From assembly GCA_902168085.1 (NCBI GenBank), contig CABHOP010000052.1:1-64000 (forward strand): a stretch of DNA of 64,000 nucleotides, written 5' to 3'. How positions within the stretch are numbered: position 1 is the stretch's first letter; every line of letters starts with the position of its first letter. This DNA is from an uncultured Bacteroides sp. GTDB lineage: Bacteria; Bacteroidota; Bacteroidia; Chitinophagales; Chitinophagaceae. Both the position numbers and the translations under genes were made by a program. Below, piece after piece: positions 53,783-61,005 of the stretch. Below the pieces are notes generated by a model. That model was not told the origin of the DNA. It saw only the letters and a program-made list of their open reading frames with translations, and did no database searches.

Positions 53783-53878
53783 TTACTCTATATAGTTAGC
53801 AAGACGCATTTTGCCGGCTGATTCTGAAGGTGTCCGGCAGATATTAAAAAAAGTATTAACGCCTTGAATTTTAAGCGA

Positions 53879-53886
53879 CAAAAGTA
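53879..53886 (-). promoter_or_regulatory. Candidate -7 promoter element of the polysaccharide operon
   Basis: The minus strand reads TACTTTTG, matching TAnnTTTG, 97 bases upstream of the wzc-like ATG. A TTG lies only 14 bases further upstream, shorter than the usual 19-20. The 53783-54031 gap between the divergent wzc- and wza-like genes holds no other clear signal. Confidence 0.4.
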
Positions 53887-54031
53887 ATTGAAAATTATAA
53901 CAACACACACCATTTCTGCTGTCTTAAAAAAGATTTCATCTTGCCCAGAAAAGCGCGACTTGAAGCAGACTATAAATCAGATAGCTTTGCTAACTATATA
54001 TTTTAAACTACTTTTGGAAAAATTTCCACTG

Positions 54032-54832
54032 ATGTTCTTGAAACGAATCAAAAAAGACATATTTAATTACTTTCTATTAATTTCTTTGTCTATAATTTCG
54101 ATTTTCAGTTCCTGTAGCAATGCTAAAAAGGTGCCTTACTTCAAAAACATACCCGACAGCCTGCAACATCCTGTGACAAAAGCACAATCTACCTATACAG
54201 AACCTCGCATACAATCTAATGATATATTATTTGTTTCCATCCAAACATTAGATGACACTCGTGCTGCCGGTAGTACAGTTACAGGTGGCGGTAATGGATC
54301 TAACGACCAGCTGATAGGATATACGGTAGATAGAAACGGCTATATAGAGTTGCCAATGGTAGGCAAAGTGAAGGTGGATGGGCTGACAACCACCGAAACT
54401 AAAGAAGTACTACGCGAAAAAGCCAGCAAAAACTACGTAAATCCGGTAGTGAATGTGAAGTTTATGAGCATGTATGCCAATGTGTTAGGCGATGTAGGCC
54501 GCCCCGGCCGTGTGCCATTGCCCAATGAAAAAGTGAGCATCATAGATGCCATCAGCCTTGCAGGCGACCTTACCATTAGTGGTAAACGTGAAAATGTACT
54601 GCTGATACGCGAAGAAAATGGCGAGAAGGTTTTCGTGCGCCTGAATCTTAACAATACCGACATCTTTAAATCTCCATATTATTATCTGCGCAGCGGCGAT
54701 GTAGTATATGTAGAACCTAATAAGGCAAAAGCACGTACCAGCACTACAGATACATCCAGAGACAGGTACATCGGCTACGTAACATCGATAATTTCCCTGG
54801 GTGTGCTTATCTATACGGTATTCTCAAAGTAA
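54032..54832 (+). CDS. Wza-like outer-membrane polysaccharide export lipoprotein
   Basis: 266 residues from the ATG at 54032; the frame is open from 53888 but the part before 54032 has no signal-like start. Residues 1-25 form a lipoprotein signal with lipobox IFSSC, giving a lipidated Cys. The poly_export domain follows (SNDILFVSIQTLDD, GYTVDRNGYIELPMVGKVKVDGLTTTE) and then a SLBB domain (GDVGRPGRVPLPNEKVSIIDAISLAGDL). A C-terminal hydrophobic helix near residue 247-263 may span the outer membrane. It forms the exit pore working with the Wzc-like protein encoded divergently. Confidence 0.93.
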   Translation: MFLKRIKKDIFNYFLLISLSIISIFSSCSNAKKVPYFKNIPDSLQHPVTKAQSTYTEPRIQSNDILFVSIQTLDDTRAAGSTVTGGGNGSNDQLIGYTVDRNGYIELPMVGKVKVDGLTTTETKEVLREKASKNYVNPVVNVKFMSMYANVLGDVGRPGRVPLPNEKVSIIDAISLAGDLTISGKRENVLLIREENGEKVFVRLNLNNTDIFKSPYYYLRSGDVVYVEPNKAKARTSTTDTSRDRYIGYVTSIISLGVLIYTVFSK

Positions 54833-54881
54833 CAGATAAAGACTTAGCCTGACCGGCAAAGCTTAAATAATAATTCAAAAT

Positions 54882-54914
54882 AAAGGGGCGCTTGATACAA
54901 GCGCCCCTTTATTG
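54882..54914 (+). terminator. Terminator after the wza-like gene
   Basis: A 13-bp perfect stem AAAGGGGCGCTTG / CAAGCGCCCCTTT with a 3-base spacer, followed by TATTGTTT. Very stable; it isolates the export gene from the next unit. Confidence 0.9.
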
Positions 54915-54991
54915 TTTAGCCCCTCTGCTAACCATAGAATGCATGTATGCGTGCAGTAAATAATATATATATATGTACTTCCGGTAAAATA

Positions 54992-55019
54992 ATAAGGGGT
55001 AGCTTTCGCTACCCCTTAT
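54992..55019. terminator. Terminator of the outer-membrane barrel gene
   Basis: ATAAGGGGTAGC-TTTC-GCTACCCCTTAT is a 12-bp perfect stem with a 4-base loop, 18 bases beyond the stop of the minus-strand barrel gene. A short alternating AT tract (about 54961-54973) lies just past it. Confidence 0.82.
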
Positions 55020-55036
55020 CTATATAAATGACCTTA

Positions 55037-55777
55037 TTATTTGTTGTATTTCTTGTTTTCGTAGTATTTCCTCGTATCGCGGTTATAAGTGCCATAAGCG
55101 CTAACAGGCACTTTAAACAGAGAATAACGAATACCGAAGGTTACTGGGAAAGTCATGATGCTGTATTTCAGGTCTTCATAAGGAAATACCTGTGGCGCAT
55201 CTGCCTCATAGCTCAGGCTCAATGACCTCCAGGCTACTTCTGCAAAAATGCCAACTTTCTCTGTAATATTAGCAGAATAACCTACCTGCAGGCCATAGCA
55301 AATCCCTTTACCGCCATCCGGGCCTTTATAGGTTTCGTTTGCATTATACTTGTGTGAATTGTTCCTGGCCGATACATAACCTATAGCCACACCTACAAAT
55401 GCATGGCTGCCCCCAAAGTCGAAGCGCTTATTAGCCACACCACATACCATTACGGTGTTTTTAGCATATACCAGCTTTTTATCATCGCCGCCTACAGAAT
55501 CTATCAGCAGGTGGCCATTGTAAAAACCATCATACTTCTTGCTCGATTTAGAGGCCAGCTCCACCATATGCCCTTCCAGGCCCAACTGCCAGTTGTTTTT
55601 AGTAGTGTACAGCACTTTCAAATTTGTAGCATAGTTCATCAACGACTGGTCACCTTTATACACCATGTTATCACTAGGGGTAGTATTGATGCTAAAGCCC
55701 CCACCAACACCAATTTCCAGCTCCTGTGCCTCAGCTTTGATACCTAATAATAACAAGACGAATAGCATTTTTTTCAT
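55037..55777 (-). CDS. Outer-membrane beta-barrel protein
   Basis: 246 residues. Signal peptide MKKMLFVLLLLGIKAEA followed by alternating hydrophobic strands (LEIGVGGGFSINTTP, WQLGLEGHMVEL, HAFVGVAIGYVSAR, YGLQVGYSANITEKVGIFAEVAWRSLSL) and a late FPVTFGIRYSLF strand, typical of 8-stranded porin-like barrels of Bacteroidota. Function unknown. Transcribed alone, next to the polysaccharide exporter but separated by two terminators. Confidence 0.82.
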   Translation of the reverse strand: MKKMLFVLLLLGIKAEAQELEIGVGGGFSINTTPSDNMVYKGDQSLMNYATNLKVLYTTKNNWQLGLEGHMVELASKSSKKYDGFYNGHLLIDSVGGDDKKLVYAKNTVMVCGVANKRFDFGGSHAFVGVAIGYVSARNNSHKYNANETYKGPDGGKGICYGLQVGYSANITEKVGIFAEVAWRSLSLSYEADAPQVFPYEDLKYSIMTFPVTFGIRYSLFKVPVSAYGTYNRDTRKYYENKKYNK

Positions 55778-55953
55778 ACGGCAGATTTTACTGTGGTATT
55801 TCTAAATTTCAATATTTTAAAAAGATAAGTATAAAGCAAGCGTTAAATTAATCAAATTTCCGGTTTAGCTATAGTTTTTACAGTATTTTTTCAGGATAGG
55901 CGCCAAACCGCATTCACACCGCATTTCTTTATGGCAACCTTACATTGATAAGC

Positions 55954-55988
55954 ATAAAAAAACCGGGATAGATAGCTACCCCGGTTGT
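55954..55988 (-). terminator. Terminator of the DUF3276 gene
   Basis: AACCGGG / CCCGGTT stem at 55961-55967 and 55980-55986; on the minus strand it is followed by a run of T (plus-strand AAAAAA). It lies 22 bases past the stop codon. Confidence 0.82.
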
Positions 55989-56008
55989 ATTAGAATTCTG
56001 TTAGAAGA

Positions 56009-56392
56009 TTAGATTTTCCAGTCGTCAACACTGCTGTTATCTTCAGCCTCAGCAACCACTTCAGATGCTGCAACGCCTTCTTCGTTTTCCTGGTCGTGGT
56101 TATACGCATCGAAATCGAAATCAGGCATCAGGTCTGTTTTCACATAATTCACTGTTTCTGTCAGTGCATTCAAAAACTTGTTGAAGTCCTCTTTGTACAG
56201 GAACATTTTGTGCCTGTCATATCCATTATCATCAAAGCGCTTTTTACTTTCGGTAATAGTTATGAAGTAATCATTACCACGAGTAGAACGAACATCAAAA
56301 AAATAAGTCCTTCTTTTACCAGCTTTTATGCGTTTGCTAAACAGGCTCTCATTATTACGATTGTCGCCAAAGTTTTTGTTCTCGTACGCCAC
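56009..56392 (-). CDS. DUF3276 family PUR-alpha-like nucleic-acid-binding protein
   Basis: 127 residues. SKRIKAGKRRTYFFDVRSTRGNDYFITITESKK and MFLYKEDFNKFLNALTETVNYVK match the PUR domain of DUF3276 proteins in Bacteroidota, which resemble eukaryotic Pur-alpha single-strand nucleic-acid binders. An acidic tail (DQENEEGVAASEVVAEAEDNSSVDD) follows. No partner is encoded nearby. A textbook Bacteroidota promoter precedes it. Confidence 0.9.
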   Translation of the reverse strand: MAYENKNFGDNRNNESLFSKRIKAGKRRTYFFDVRSTRGNDYFITITESKKRFDDNGYDRHKMFLYKEDFNKFLNALTETVNYVKTDLMPDFDFDAYNHDQENEEGVAASEVVAEAEDNSSVDDWKI

Positions 56393-56431
56393 AGTTCTAT
56401 AATTTTTAGTTTATTAGTAATTGAATGGGAG

Positions 56432-56462
56432 CAAATATATATAACTAATACAAGTATCCAAA
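56432..56462 (-). promoter_or_regulatory. Consensus promoter of the DUF3276 gene
   Basis: On the minus strand TTTG at 56462-56459, exactly 19 bases, then TATATTTG at 56439-56432: full -33/-7 consensus. Predicted transcription start near 56425, about 33 bases before the ATG. Confidence 0.85.
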
Positions 56463-56524
56463 TTAAATAGCTATAAAGAATTAAGCCCTCCACAGCTTAT
56501 AAACATTAAACAAAAATATAATTT

Positions 56525-57199
56525 TTATAATTTATTTGCAAGGCTTTGCAAAGTTTCATTCAGCGCTTTTATAGCCTTACCCATCTGCCACTTGCTCTTG
56601 TCCCTCGGTTCTACATAGTTCGATATAGCCCTTAGCTGCACAAAAGGCACTCCTGCTATGCGGCAGGCGTAGTGCATCGCGGCCCCTTCCATACTTTCTG
56701 TTACTGCTCCGTATGTAGCGGCCAGCCGTTGTATCGTATTGCTATTGCCGCTTACCATACTCACGGTTATACCTTTTACTGCCTTAACGTTACTGAATAT
56801 ATCCCAGGGCAGCTCCGGCGCCGGCAGGCAGCCATTGCTAAATGGCGCTTCATCTTTACCAATGAGTCCCATTTCAAAAATATCCAAGAAATTGTCATGG
56901 TCTTCAGCCCCCATATCGGCAAAGCAATCGTTATTTACCAGTACCACATCGCCCAATGGTATACTGCGATCAAAGCTGCCTCCTACGCCTGCCTGTATCA
57001 TCAGGTCATATTTATAACTGGTAAGTAACCTGCCCAGGTTAAAGGCTGTAGCTACGGGGCCAATACCGGTTACCTGTATTTCTATAGTGCTGCTGTTTAG
57101 CATATAAGTATCGGGGGCCATCTGCTTTTTATCTGCATGCAGATATTCTCGAAATGGTTGTATTTCACCCGCTGTAGCCGCTATCAGCAATATTTTCAT
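56525..57199 (-). CDS. mqnB: Futalosine hydrolase
   Basis: 224 residues from the ATG at 57199 (MKILLIAATAGEI); an upstream extension to 57310 crosses the divergent gene and is rejected. PNP/UDP-like nucleoside phosphorylase fold with TGIGPVATAFNLGRLL near residue 43, QAGVGGSFD near residue 70, and ESMEGAAMHYACR near residue 178 holding the ribose-binding Glu. It cleaves futalosine to dehypoxanthine futalosine plus hypoxanthine in menaquinone synthesis. mqnD lies 2.4 kb away, and the hypoxanthine-salvage gene hpt follows that. Confidence 0.92.
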   Translation of the reverse strand: MKILLIAATAGEIQPFREYLHADKKQMAPDTYMLNSSTIEIQVTGIGPVATAFNLGRLLTSYKYDLMIQAGVGGSFDRSIPLGDVVLVNNDCFADMGAEDHDNFLDIFEMGLIGKDEAPFSNGCLPAPELPWDIFSNVKAVKGITVSMVSGNSNTIQRLAATYGAVTESMEGAAMHYACRIAGVPFVQLRAISNYVEPRDKSKWQMGKAIKALNETLQSLANKL

Positions 57200-57217
57200 G
57201 CTACAAATAACCACATT

Positions 57218-57249
57218 TTTGTCCAAACCATATTGTAAAGCTAATTTTG
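57218..57249 (+). promoter_or_regulatory. Consensus promoter of queD-folE
   Basis: TTTG at 57218-57221, 20 bases, then TAATTTTG at 57242-57249. Predicted start near 57256, 13 bases before the ATG of the queD-like gene. Confidence 0.75.
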
Positions 57250-57268
57250 CAGGATAATACTGTCTAAA

Positions 57269-57679
57269 ATGGTTTATCTGACGCGGGTTGAGCATTTTAA
57301 TGCTGCCCACAGGCTATATAACGAACAATGGAGTGAGGAACAGAACCGCGAGGTGTTTGGCAAATGTTCAAATGCCAACTGGCATGGCCACAATTATGAA
57401 TTGCACCTTACCATAAAGGGCGACCCGCATCCCGATACAGGTTTCATATTTAATGCCAAAACACTGGGCGACCTGATAAAAGATGTGATAGTAGAACGCG
57501 TGGACCACCGCAACCTGAATATGGATGTCGACTTTATGAAAGGTAAACTTACCAGTGCCGAAAATTTTGCCATCGCTATATGGAATGAACTGAACCCGCA
57601 TATTGAAAAGAACGGCGCGCAGTTGCATTGCGTAAAGCTGTACGAAACACCACGCATATATGTGGAATACTTTGGCTAA
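57269..57679 (+). CDS. queD: 6-carboxytetrahydropterin synthase / PTPS-family protein
   Basis: 136 residues. Zinc ligands are His15 (HFNAAHRL) and the two His of WHGHNYEL near residue 36; the catalytic Cys lies in FGKCSNANWHGH; VDHRNLN near residue 76 completes the catalytic triad and the C-terminal Glu in KLYETPRIYVEY binds the pterin. It converts 7,8-dihydroneopterin triphosphate for queuosine synthesis or related pterins. It is followed by folE, which makes that substrate. Confidence 0.9.
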   Translation: MVYLTRVEHFNAAHRLYNEQWSEEQNREVFGKCSNANWHGHNYELHLTIKGDPHPDTGFIFNAKTLGDLIKDVIVERVDHRNLNMDVDFMKGKLTSAENFAIAIWNELNPHIEKNGAQLHCVKLYETPRIYVEYFG

Positions 57680-57731
57680 ACAATAGCTGCTTTTATTTGT
57701 CTTATTAGCTCACCCATCTGAATCTTTTATT

Positions 57732-58328
57732 GTGTCTTATAATAAAACAGAACATTACAACGAGGATGTAACAAACAGGCTGATAGAGCATTACCGCTCC
57801 TCTATAGAGTTGCTGGGCGAAGATGCGCAACGCGAAGGCCTACAAAAAACGCCTGAACGTATAGCCAAAGCCATGCAATACCTTACGCATGGCTACACCA
57901 TGGATGCACACGAGATCCTGAATTCGGCCAAGTTTCATGAATCGTATAGCGAAATGGTGATTGTAAAGGATATAGAGCTGTACTCTATGTGCGAACACCA
58001 TATGCTGCCCTTCTTTGGCAAGGCCCACATAGCATACATACCTAATGGCACCATTACCGGCCTTAGTAAGCTGGCACGCGTGGTAGATTGCTTTGCCCGC
58101 CGCCTGCAGGTGCAGGAACGTATGACACACCAGATACTGGATGTTATACAAGAAACCCTGAACCCGCTGGGTGTGGCCGTAGTAATAGAGGCCAAACACC
58201 TGTGCATGATGATGCGTGGCGTGCAAAAGCAAAACAGCGTTACCACTACATCTGCCTTTAGCGGCCAGTTCGAAAAAAATGAGACCCGCTCAGAGTTTCT
58301 GAGGCTGATCACTGCCGATTTATATTAA
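57732..58328 (+). CDS. folE: GTP cyclohydrolase I
   Basis: 198 residues starting at GTG 57732. [22 protein letters not shown] near residue 35, zinc Cys and His in [20 protein letters not shown] near residue 83, [20 protein letters not shown], and the third ligand Cys in [12 protein letters not shown] near residue 156. It makes 7,8-dihydroneopterin triphosphate from GTP, feeding folate and, through the adjacent queD-like product, queuosine. Same strand as queD, 52 bases apart. Confidence 0.96.
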   Translation: MSYNKTEHYNEDVTNRLIEHYRSSIELLGEDAQREGLQKTPERIAKAMQYLTHGYTMDAHEILNSAKFHESYSEMVIVKDIELYSMCEHHMLPFFGKAHIAYIPNGTITGLSKLARVVDCFARRLQVQERMTHQILDVIQETLNPLGVAVVIEAKHLCMMMRGVQKQNSVTTTSAFSGQFEKNETRSEFLRLITADLY

Positions 58329-58349
58329 TCTGCTTTGAATAACATTTGG

Positions 58350-58376
58350 AAGGGCTGCCATACGGGAGCCCTTTTA
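58350..58376 (+). terminator. Terminator after folE
   Basis: AAGGGCT / AGCCCTT stem at 58350-58356 and 58367-58373 followed by TTTT, 21 bases after the folE stop. Confidence 0.82.
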
Positions 58377-58457
58377 TCATTTACCCCCAACCATTATGGG
58401 CAGGACCACGTCTAATAAGTCACATTACATACAATTATAAATTACACACACCTCTTA

Positions 58458-58486
58458 GCGGCATCCACGGATGCCGCTTTTATTTC
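58458..58486 (+). terminator. Second terminator-like hairpin with no gene before it
   Basis: GCGGCATC-CACG-GATGCCGC forms a perfect 8-bp stem with a 4-base loop followed by TTTTATTT. It lies 82 bases beyond the folE terminator; between the two no reading frame or known RNA is seen. Confidence 0.7.
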
Positions 58487-58521
58487 ATCTATCAAGGTTC
58501 CCGAAAATTTGAAAATTACCT

Positions 58522-58529
58522 TATCTTCG
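58522..58529 (+). promoter_or_regulatory. Probable -7 element of the tRNA-Pro gene
   Basis: TATCTTCG resembles TAnnTTTG with one mismatch and lies 36 bases before the mature tRNA. A perfect hairpin AAACGAAG-ACAA-CTTCGTTT (58538-58557) occupies the leader. Confidence 0.45.
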
Positions 58530-58564
58530 CACTCCCCAAACGAAGACAACTTCGTTTATAGGTT

Positions 58565-58641
58565 CGGGAAGTAGCGCAGCCCGGTAGCGCACTTGGATGG
58601 GGTTCAAGGGGTCGCAAGTTCGAATCTTGTCTTCCCGACCA
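58565..58641 (+). tRNA. tRNA-Pro (anticodon GGG)
   Basis: 77 nt with encoded CCA. Acceptor CGGGAAG / CTTCCCG, D-stem GCGC/GCGC, anticodon stem CTTGG / TCAAG with loop ATGGGGT giving anticodon GGG (reads CCC and CCU), T-arm CAAG-TTCGAAT-CTTG. A terminator follows at once. Confidence 0.96.
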
Positions 58642-58648
58642 AAAGATA

Positions 58649-58680
58649 AAAACCGCAAACATTGTTTGCGGTTTTTCATT
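58649..58680. terminator. Bidirectional terminator after tRNA-Pro
   Basis: AACCGCAAAC-ATT-GTTTGCGGTT, a 10-bp perfect stem with an A-run before and T-run after. It ends the tRNA transcript and can also end the convergent hypothetical gene starting at 59519. Confidence 0.9.
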
Positions 58681-58727
58681 TTACAACCAACCTAAACCTT
58701 CTTTATTCCGTTCTTGCAGCTATTTTC

Positions 58728-59519
58728 CTATTCATTAATATTCTCCTGCAGCAGTAGTGCCGCACATACATTGGCAAACAGCAGCTTTTCTGCTTCTGTT
58801 CCCGGCCCTATATATACTTCGCCGTTATCTATCAACGATACTGCAGCCATTACATTCATATCCTTATCTTTTATTTCAAAGCCTGCACTGCCAAAAGGCA
58901 TTTCTGCTACTTTGCCATTCTTTTTCATTACATGCCATACCGGCTCTATAGTGTAGTAATCATCCCCACGCCTTACAAAGCCTGCCGGTTGTTTTCGTCT
59001 TAGCTGCGCTTCCGAATTATCAAGAAACAATTCCCATGGTTCTTCCCCTCTTTTGTTTACTATGGATACCGAGTAGTTGTTCTGTGCTATTTCCGTGCTT
59101 TTAAACAGCGCAACCAATGACCCAGGTAGCCGCCTGGTGCCTTCTGCCGTGCCTACCAACAGGTCCCTTGCCTGTACACGGCTTACGGCCATTACGTCAC
59201 TGGTATCACTGCCGTTGGTTAATCTAAAGTGTATAGATTGCCTGCCTTGCATATGCTCGGTCCATATCATACCCGGGAAACCATCTATACCTGTCCATTT
59301 ACGTATGGCAGAACGTTTCACCATGGTCGTACGATAACCCCCAAAGCTCAGTTTCTGTTTTATCATTATACCCATACGCCCTTTCACTGCCAAGTCTTGC
59401 TGCTGGCTGCGCAGTGGCTCCCCGGTTGCTATTTTAAACCCTGCATACATACTACTATTCATACACAGGGCAATCGCTAATAGAAACAATCCTTTCATAA
59501 CATTTACATTTTGCTTCAT
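58728..59519 (-). CDS. Secreted hypothetical protein
   Basis: 263 residues. An N-terminal signal peptide (KGLFLLAIALCMNSSMYA, residues 9-26) indicates export to the periplasm; the start may be Met1 or Met8. The mature part is beta-rich with LSFGGYRTTMVKRSAIRKWTGIDGFPGMIW, SIHFRLTNGSDTSDVMAVSR and a C-terminal GSAGFEIKDKDMNVMAAVSLIDNGEVYIG block, ending in a hydrophobic LLFANVCAALLLQE helix. I do not recognise the family and see no catalytic motif. Stand-alone gene. Confidence 0.75.
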   Translation of the reverse strand: MKQNVNVMKGLFLLAIALCMNSSMYAGFKIATGEPLRSQQQDLAVKGRMGIMIKQKLSFGGYRTTMVKRSAIRKWTGIDGFPGMIWTEHMQGRQSIHFRLTNGSDTSDVMAVSRVQARDLLVGTAEGTRRLPGSLVALFKSTEIAQNNYSVSIVNKRGEEPWELFLDNSEAQLRRKQPAGFVRRGDDYYTIEPVWHVMKKNGKVAEMPFGSAGFEIKDKDMNVMAAVSLIDNGEVYIGPGTEAEKLLFANVCAALLLQENINE

Positions 59520-59623
59520 GATAATAACGCGCCGCTATGCTTTTACCCCTATGCCTCTGTACAGATAAATTATACCTATGCCTTGCTACTATATAGCAAT
59601 ACGGCAACCATACTTGAATTACC

Positions 59624-59631
59624 TAATTTTG
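59624..59631 (+). promoter_or_regulatory. -7 element immediately before mqnD
   Basis: TAATTTTG matches TAnnTTTG and ends only four bases before the ATG at 59636, so transcription would begin at or next to the start codon (leaderless or nearly so). Confidence 0.5.
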
Positions 59632-59635
59632 CAGC

Positions 59636-60466
59636 ATGGTTTTAACACTCGGATTTAGCCCTTGCCCAAACGATACATTCATTTTCGATGCGATGATAAA
59701 CGGCAAGGTGGATACAAAAGGCCTGCAGTTTGATTATGTGATGGAAGATGTGGAAACACTGAACAACTGGGCGGCTGAAGGAAAACTGGATATTACCAAG
59801 CTTAGCTATAATGCCTTTCTGCATACGGTAGATAAATATGCGCTATTGCACAGCGGTAGTGCCCTGGGTAAAGGCGTAGGGCCATTGCTCATTGCTAAGC
59901 AACCGATAGACTTAAGTACCTCAAAAGACTTGCGCATAGCTATCCCCGGTGTTAATACAACTGCCAACCTGTTATTATCCCTGGCATTGCCCGATGCTAA
60001 AAACAAAACAGAAGTGCTTTTCAGCGACATAGAAGCTGCTGTACTGAATGGCGAATTTGATGCAGGCCTCATCATACACGAAAGCCGCTTCACCTACCAG
60101 CAAAAAGGATTAGTTAAACTTATTGACCTGGGCGACTGGTGGGAACAGGAAATGAATGCCGCCATACCGCTGGGTGGTATAGTGGTGCGCCGCAGCTTCA
60201 ATAAAGAGCTGGCAGCTACCATAGATGGCATTATAAAAGACAGCCTGGCCTATGCCTGGAAACACTACCCTGCTTTAACACCATTCATTACCCAGAATGC
60301 ACAGGAAATGGAAGAAAGCGTCATGCGTCAACATATTGAGCTGTATGTAAACGACTATACCACCGACCTTGGCTTAGAAGGGCGCCATGCTATCAATACA
60401 TTATTTACAAAAGCAAAAGAGGCAGGACTGCTTAACGAAAACGCACCTGAATCGGTATTCTATTAG
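59636..60466 (+). CDS. mqnD: 1,4-dihydroxy-6-naphthoate synthase
   Basis: 276 residues, periplasmic-binding-protein-like fold used as an enzyme. Opening TLGFSPCPNDTFIFDAMING is diagnostic for MqnD; LDITKLSYNAFLHTVDKYALLHSGSALGKGVGPLLI and the C-terminal NDYTTDLGLEGRHAINTLF follow. It converts cyclic dehypoxanthine futalosine to 1,4-dihydroxy-6-naphthoate in the futalosine menaquinone pathway. Ends tail-to-tail with hpt with a 4-base overlap. Confidence 0.95.
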   Translation: MVLTLGFSPCPNDTFIFDAMINGKVDTKGLQFDYVMEDVETLNNWAAEGKLDITKLSYNAFLHTVDKYALLHSGSALGKGVGPLLIAKQPIDLSTSKDLRIAIPGVNTTANLLLSLALPDAKNKTEVLFSDIEAAVLNGEFDAGLIIHESRFTYQQKGLVKLIDLGDWWEQEMNAAIPLGGIVVRRSFNKELAATIDGIIKDSLAYAWKHYPALTPFITQNAQEMEESVMRQHIELYVNDYTTDLGLEGRHAINTLFTKAKEAGLLNENAPESVFY

Positions 60467-61002
60467 TCGTTTACTAAAGTATACAAGTCGGGCAGGTTGC
60501 GGCCAAGGCCATCATAATCCAGCCCATAGCCTACTACAAAATTATTGGGTATCTCAAAGCCTATATACTTTGTGCTGATGTCATATTGTAATGCTTCCGG
60601 CTTACTCAGGAAACATGCAATACTAAGCGATGCAGGCTGCCTTTGAATGATATCCGGCAGGAAAGCATGCAGTGTTTTACCCGTATCTACTATATCTTCT
60701 ACTATAATCACATGCCTGTCGGTTACAGACTCTTCCATCCCTATGGCCGTGATAACATTGCCTGTAGATGATGTGCCCTTGTAAGATGCCAGCTTTATAA
60801 AGGATATCTCTGCCGCAGTGCTGATATTTCGAAACAAGTCGGCAGCAAACACAAATGAACCATTAAGGATGCCTATCAGCAGCGGGTTCTTGCCTTCATA
60901 GTCGGCACTTATCTGTTGCCCCAGTGCGGCCACACGTTGCTGTATAGCCTCGTTGCTGATATACGTTTTAAACTGCTTGTCATGCACTTGCACTATGGCC
61001 AT
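60463..61002 (-). CDS. hpt: Hypoxanthine phosphoribosyltransferase
   Basis: 179 residues. PRPP-binding VIIVEDIVDTGKTLHAFL near residue 95, LIGILNGSFVFAADLFRNI near residue 42, and the VVGYGLDYDGLGRNLPD segment near the C-terminus. It salvages hypoxanthine to IMP in the cytosol; hypoxanthine is also the by-product of futalosine hydrolase encoded nearby. Last gene of a minus-strand group with the glucosaminidase, methyltransferase and LOG genes; 3 bases after the glucosaminidase stop. Confidence 0.95.
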   Translation of the reverse strand: MAIVQVHDKQFKTYISNEAIQQRVAALGQQISADYEGKNPLLIGILNGSFVFAADLFRNISTAAEISFIKLASYKGTSSTGNVITAIGMEESVTDRHVIIVEDIVDTGKTLHAFLPDIIQRQPASLSIACFLSKPEALQYDISTKYIGFEIPNNFVVGYGLDYDGLGRNLPDLYTLVND

Positions 61003-61005
61003 ATG

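Noticed and set aside
15331-54832. Transposase, integrase or tRNA-linked attachment site bordering the polysaccharide cluster
   Set aside because: No recombinase gene, flanking direct repeat or tRNA was seen at either edge; only an indirect gene-order argument supports insertion.
54961-54973. Alternating AT tract as a possible origin or recombination site
   Set aside because: Only about a dozen bases long, between two terminators, with no DnaA-box-like sequence noticed around it.
57200-57310. N-terminal extension of futalosine hydrolase
   Set aside because: Would run across the promoter and start of the divergent queD-like gene; the ATG at 57199 begins the normal MqnB N-terminus.
58346-58561. 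71-codon plus-strand frame between folE and tRNA-Pro
   Set aside because: Runs through two terminator hairpins and the tRNA leader; not a plausible gene.
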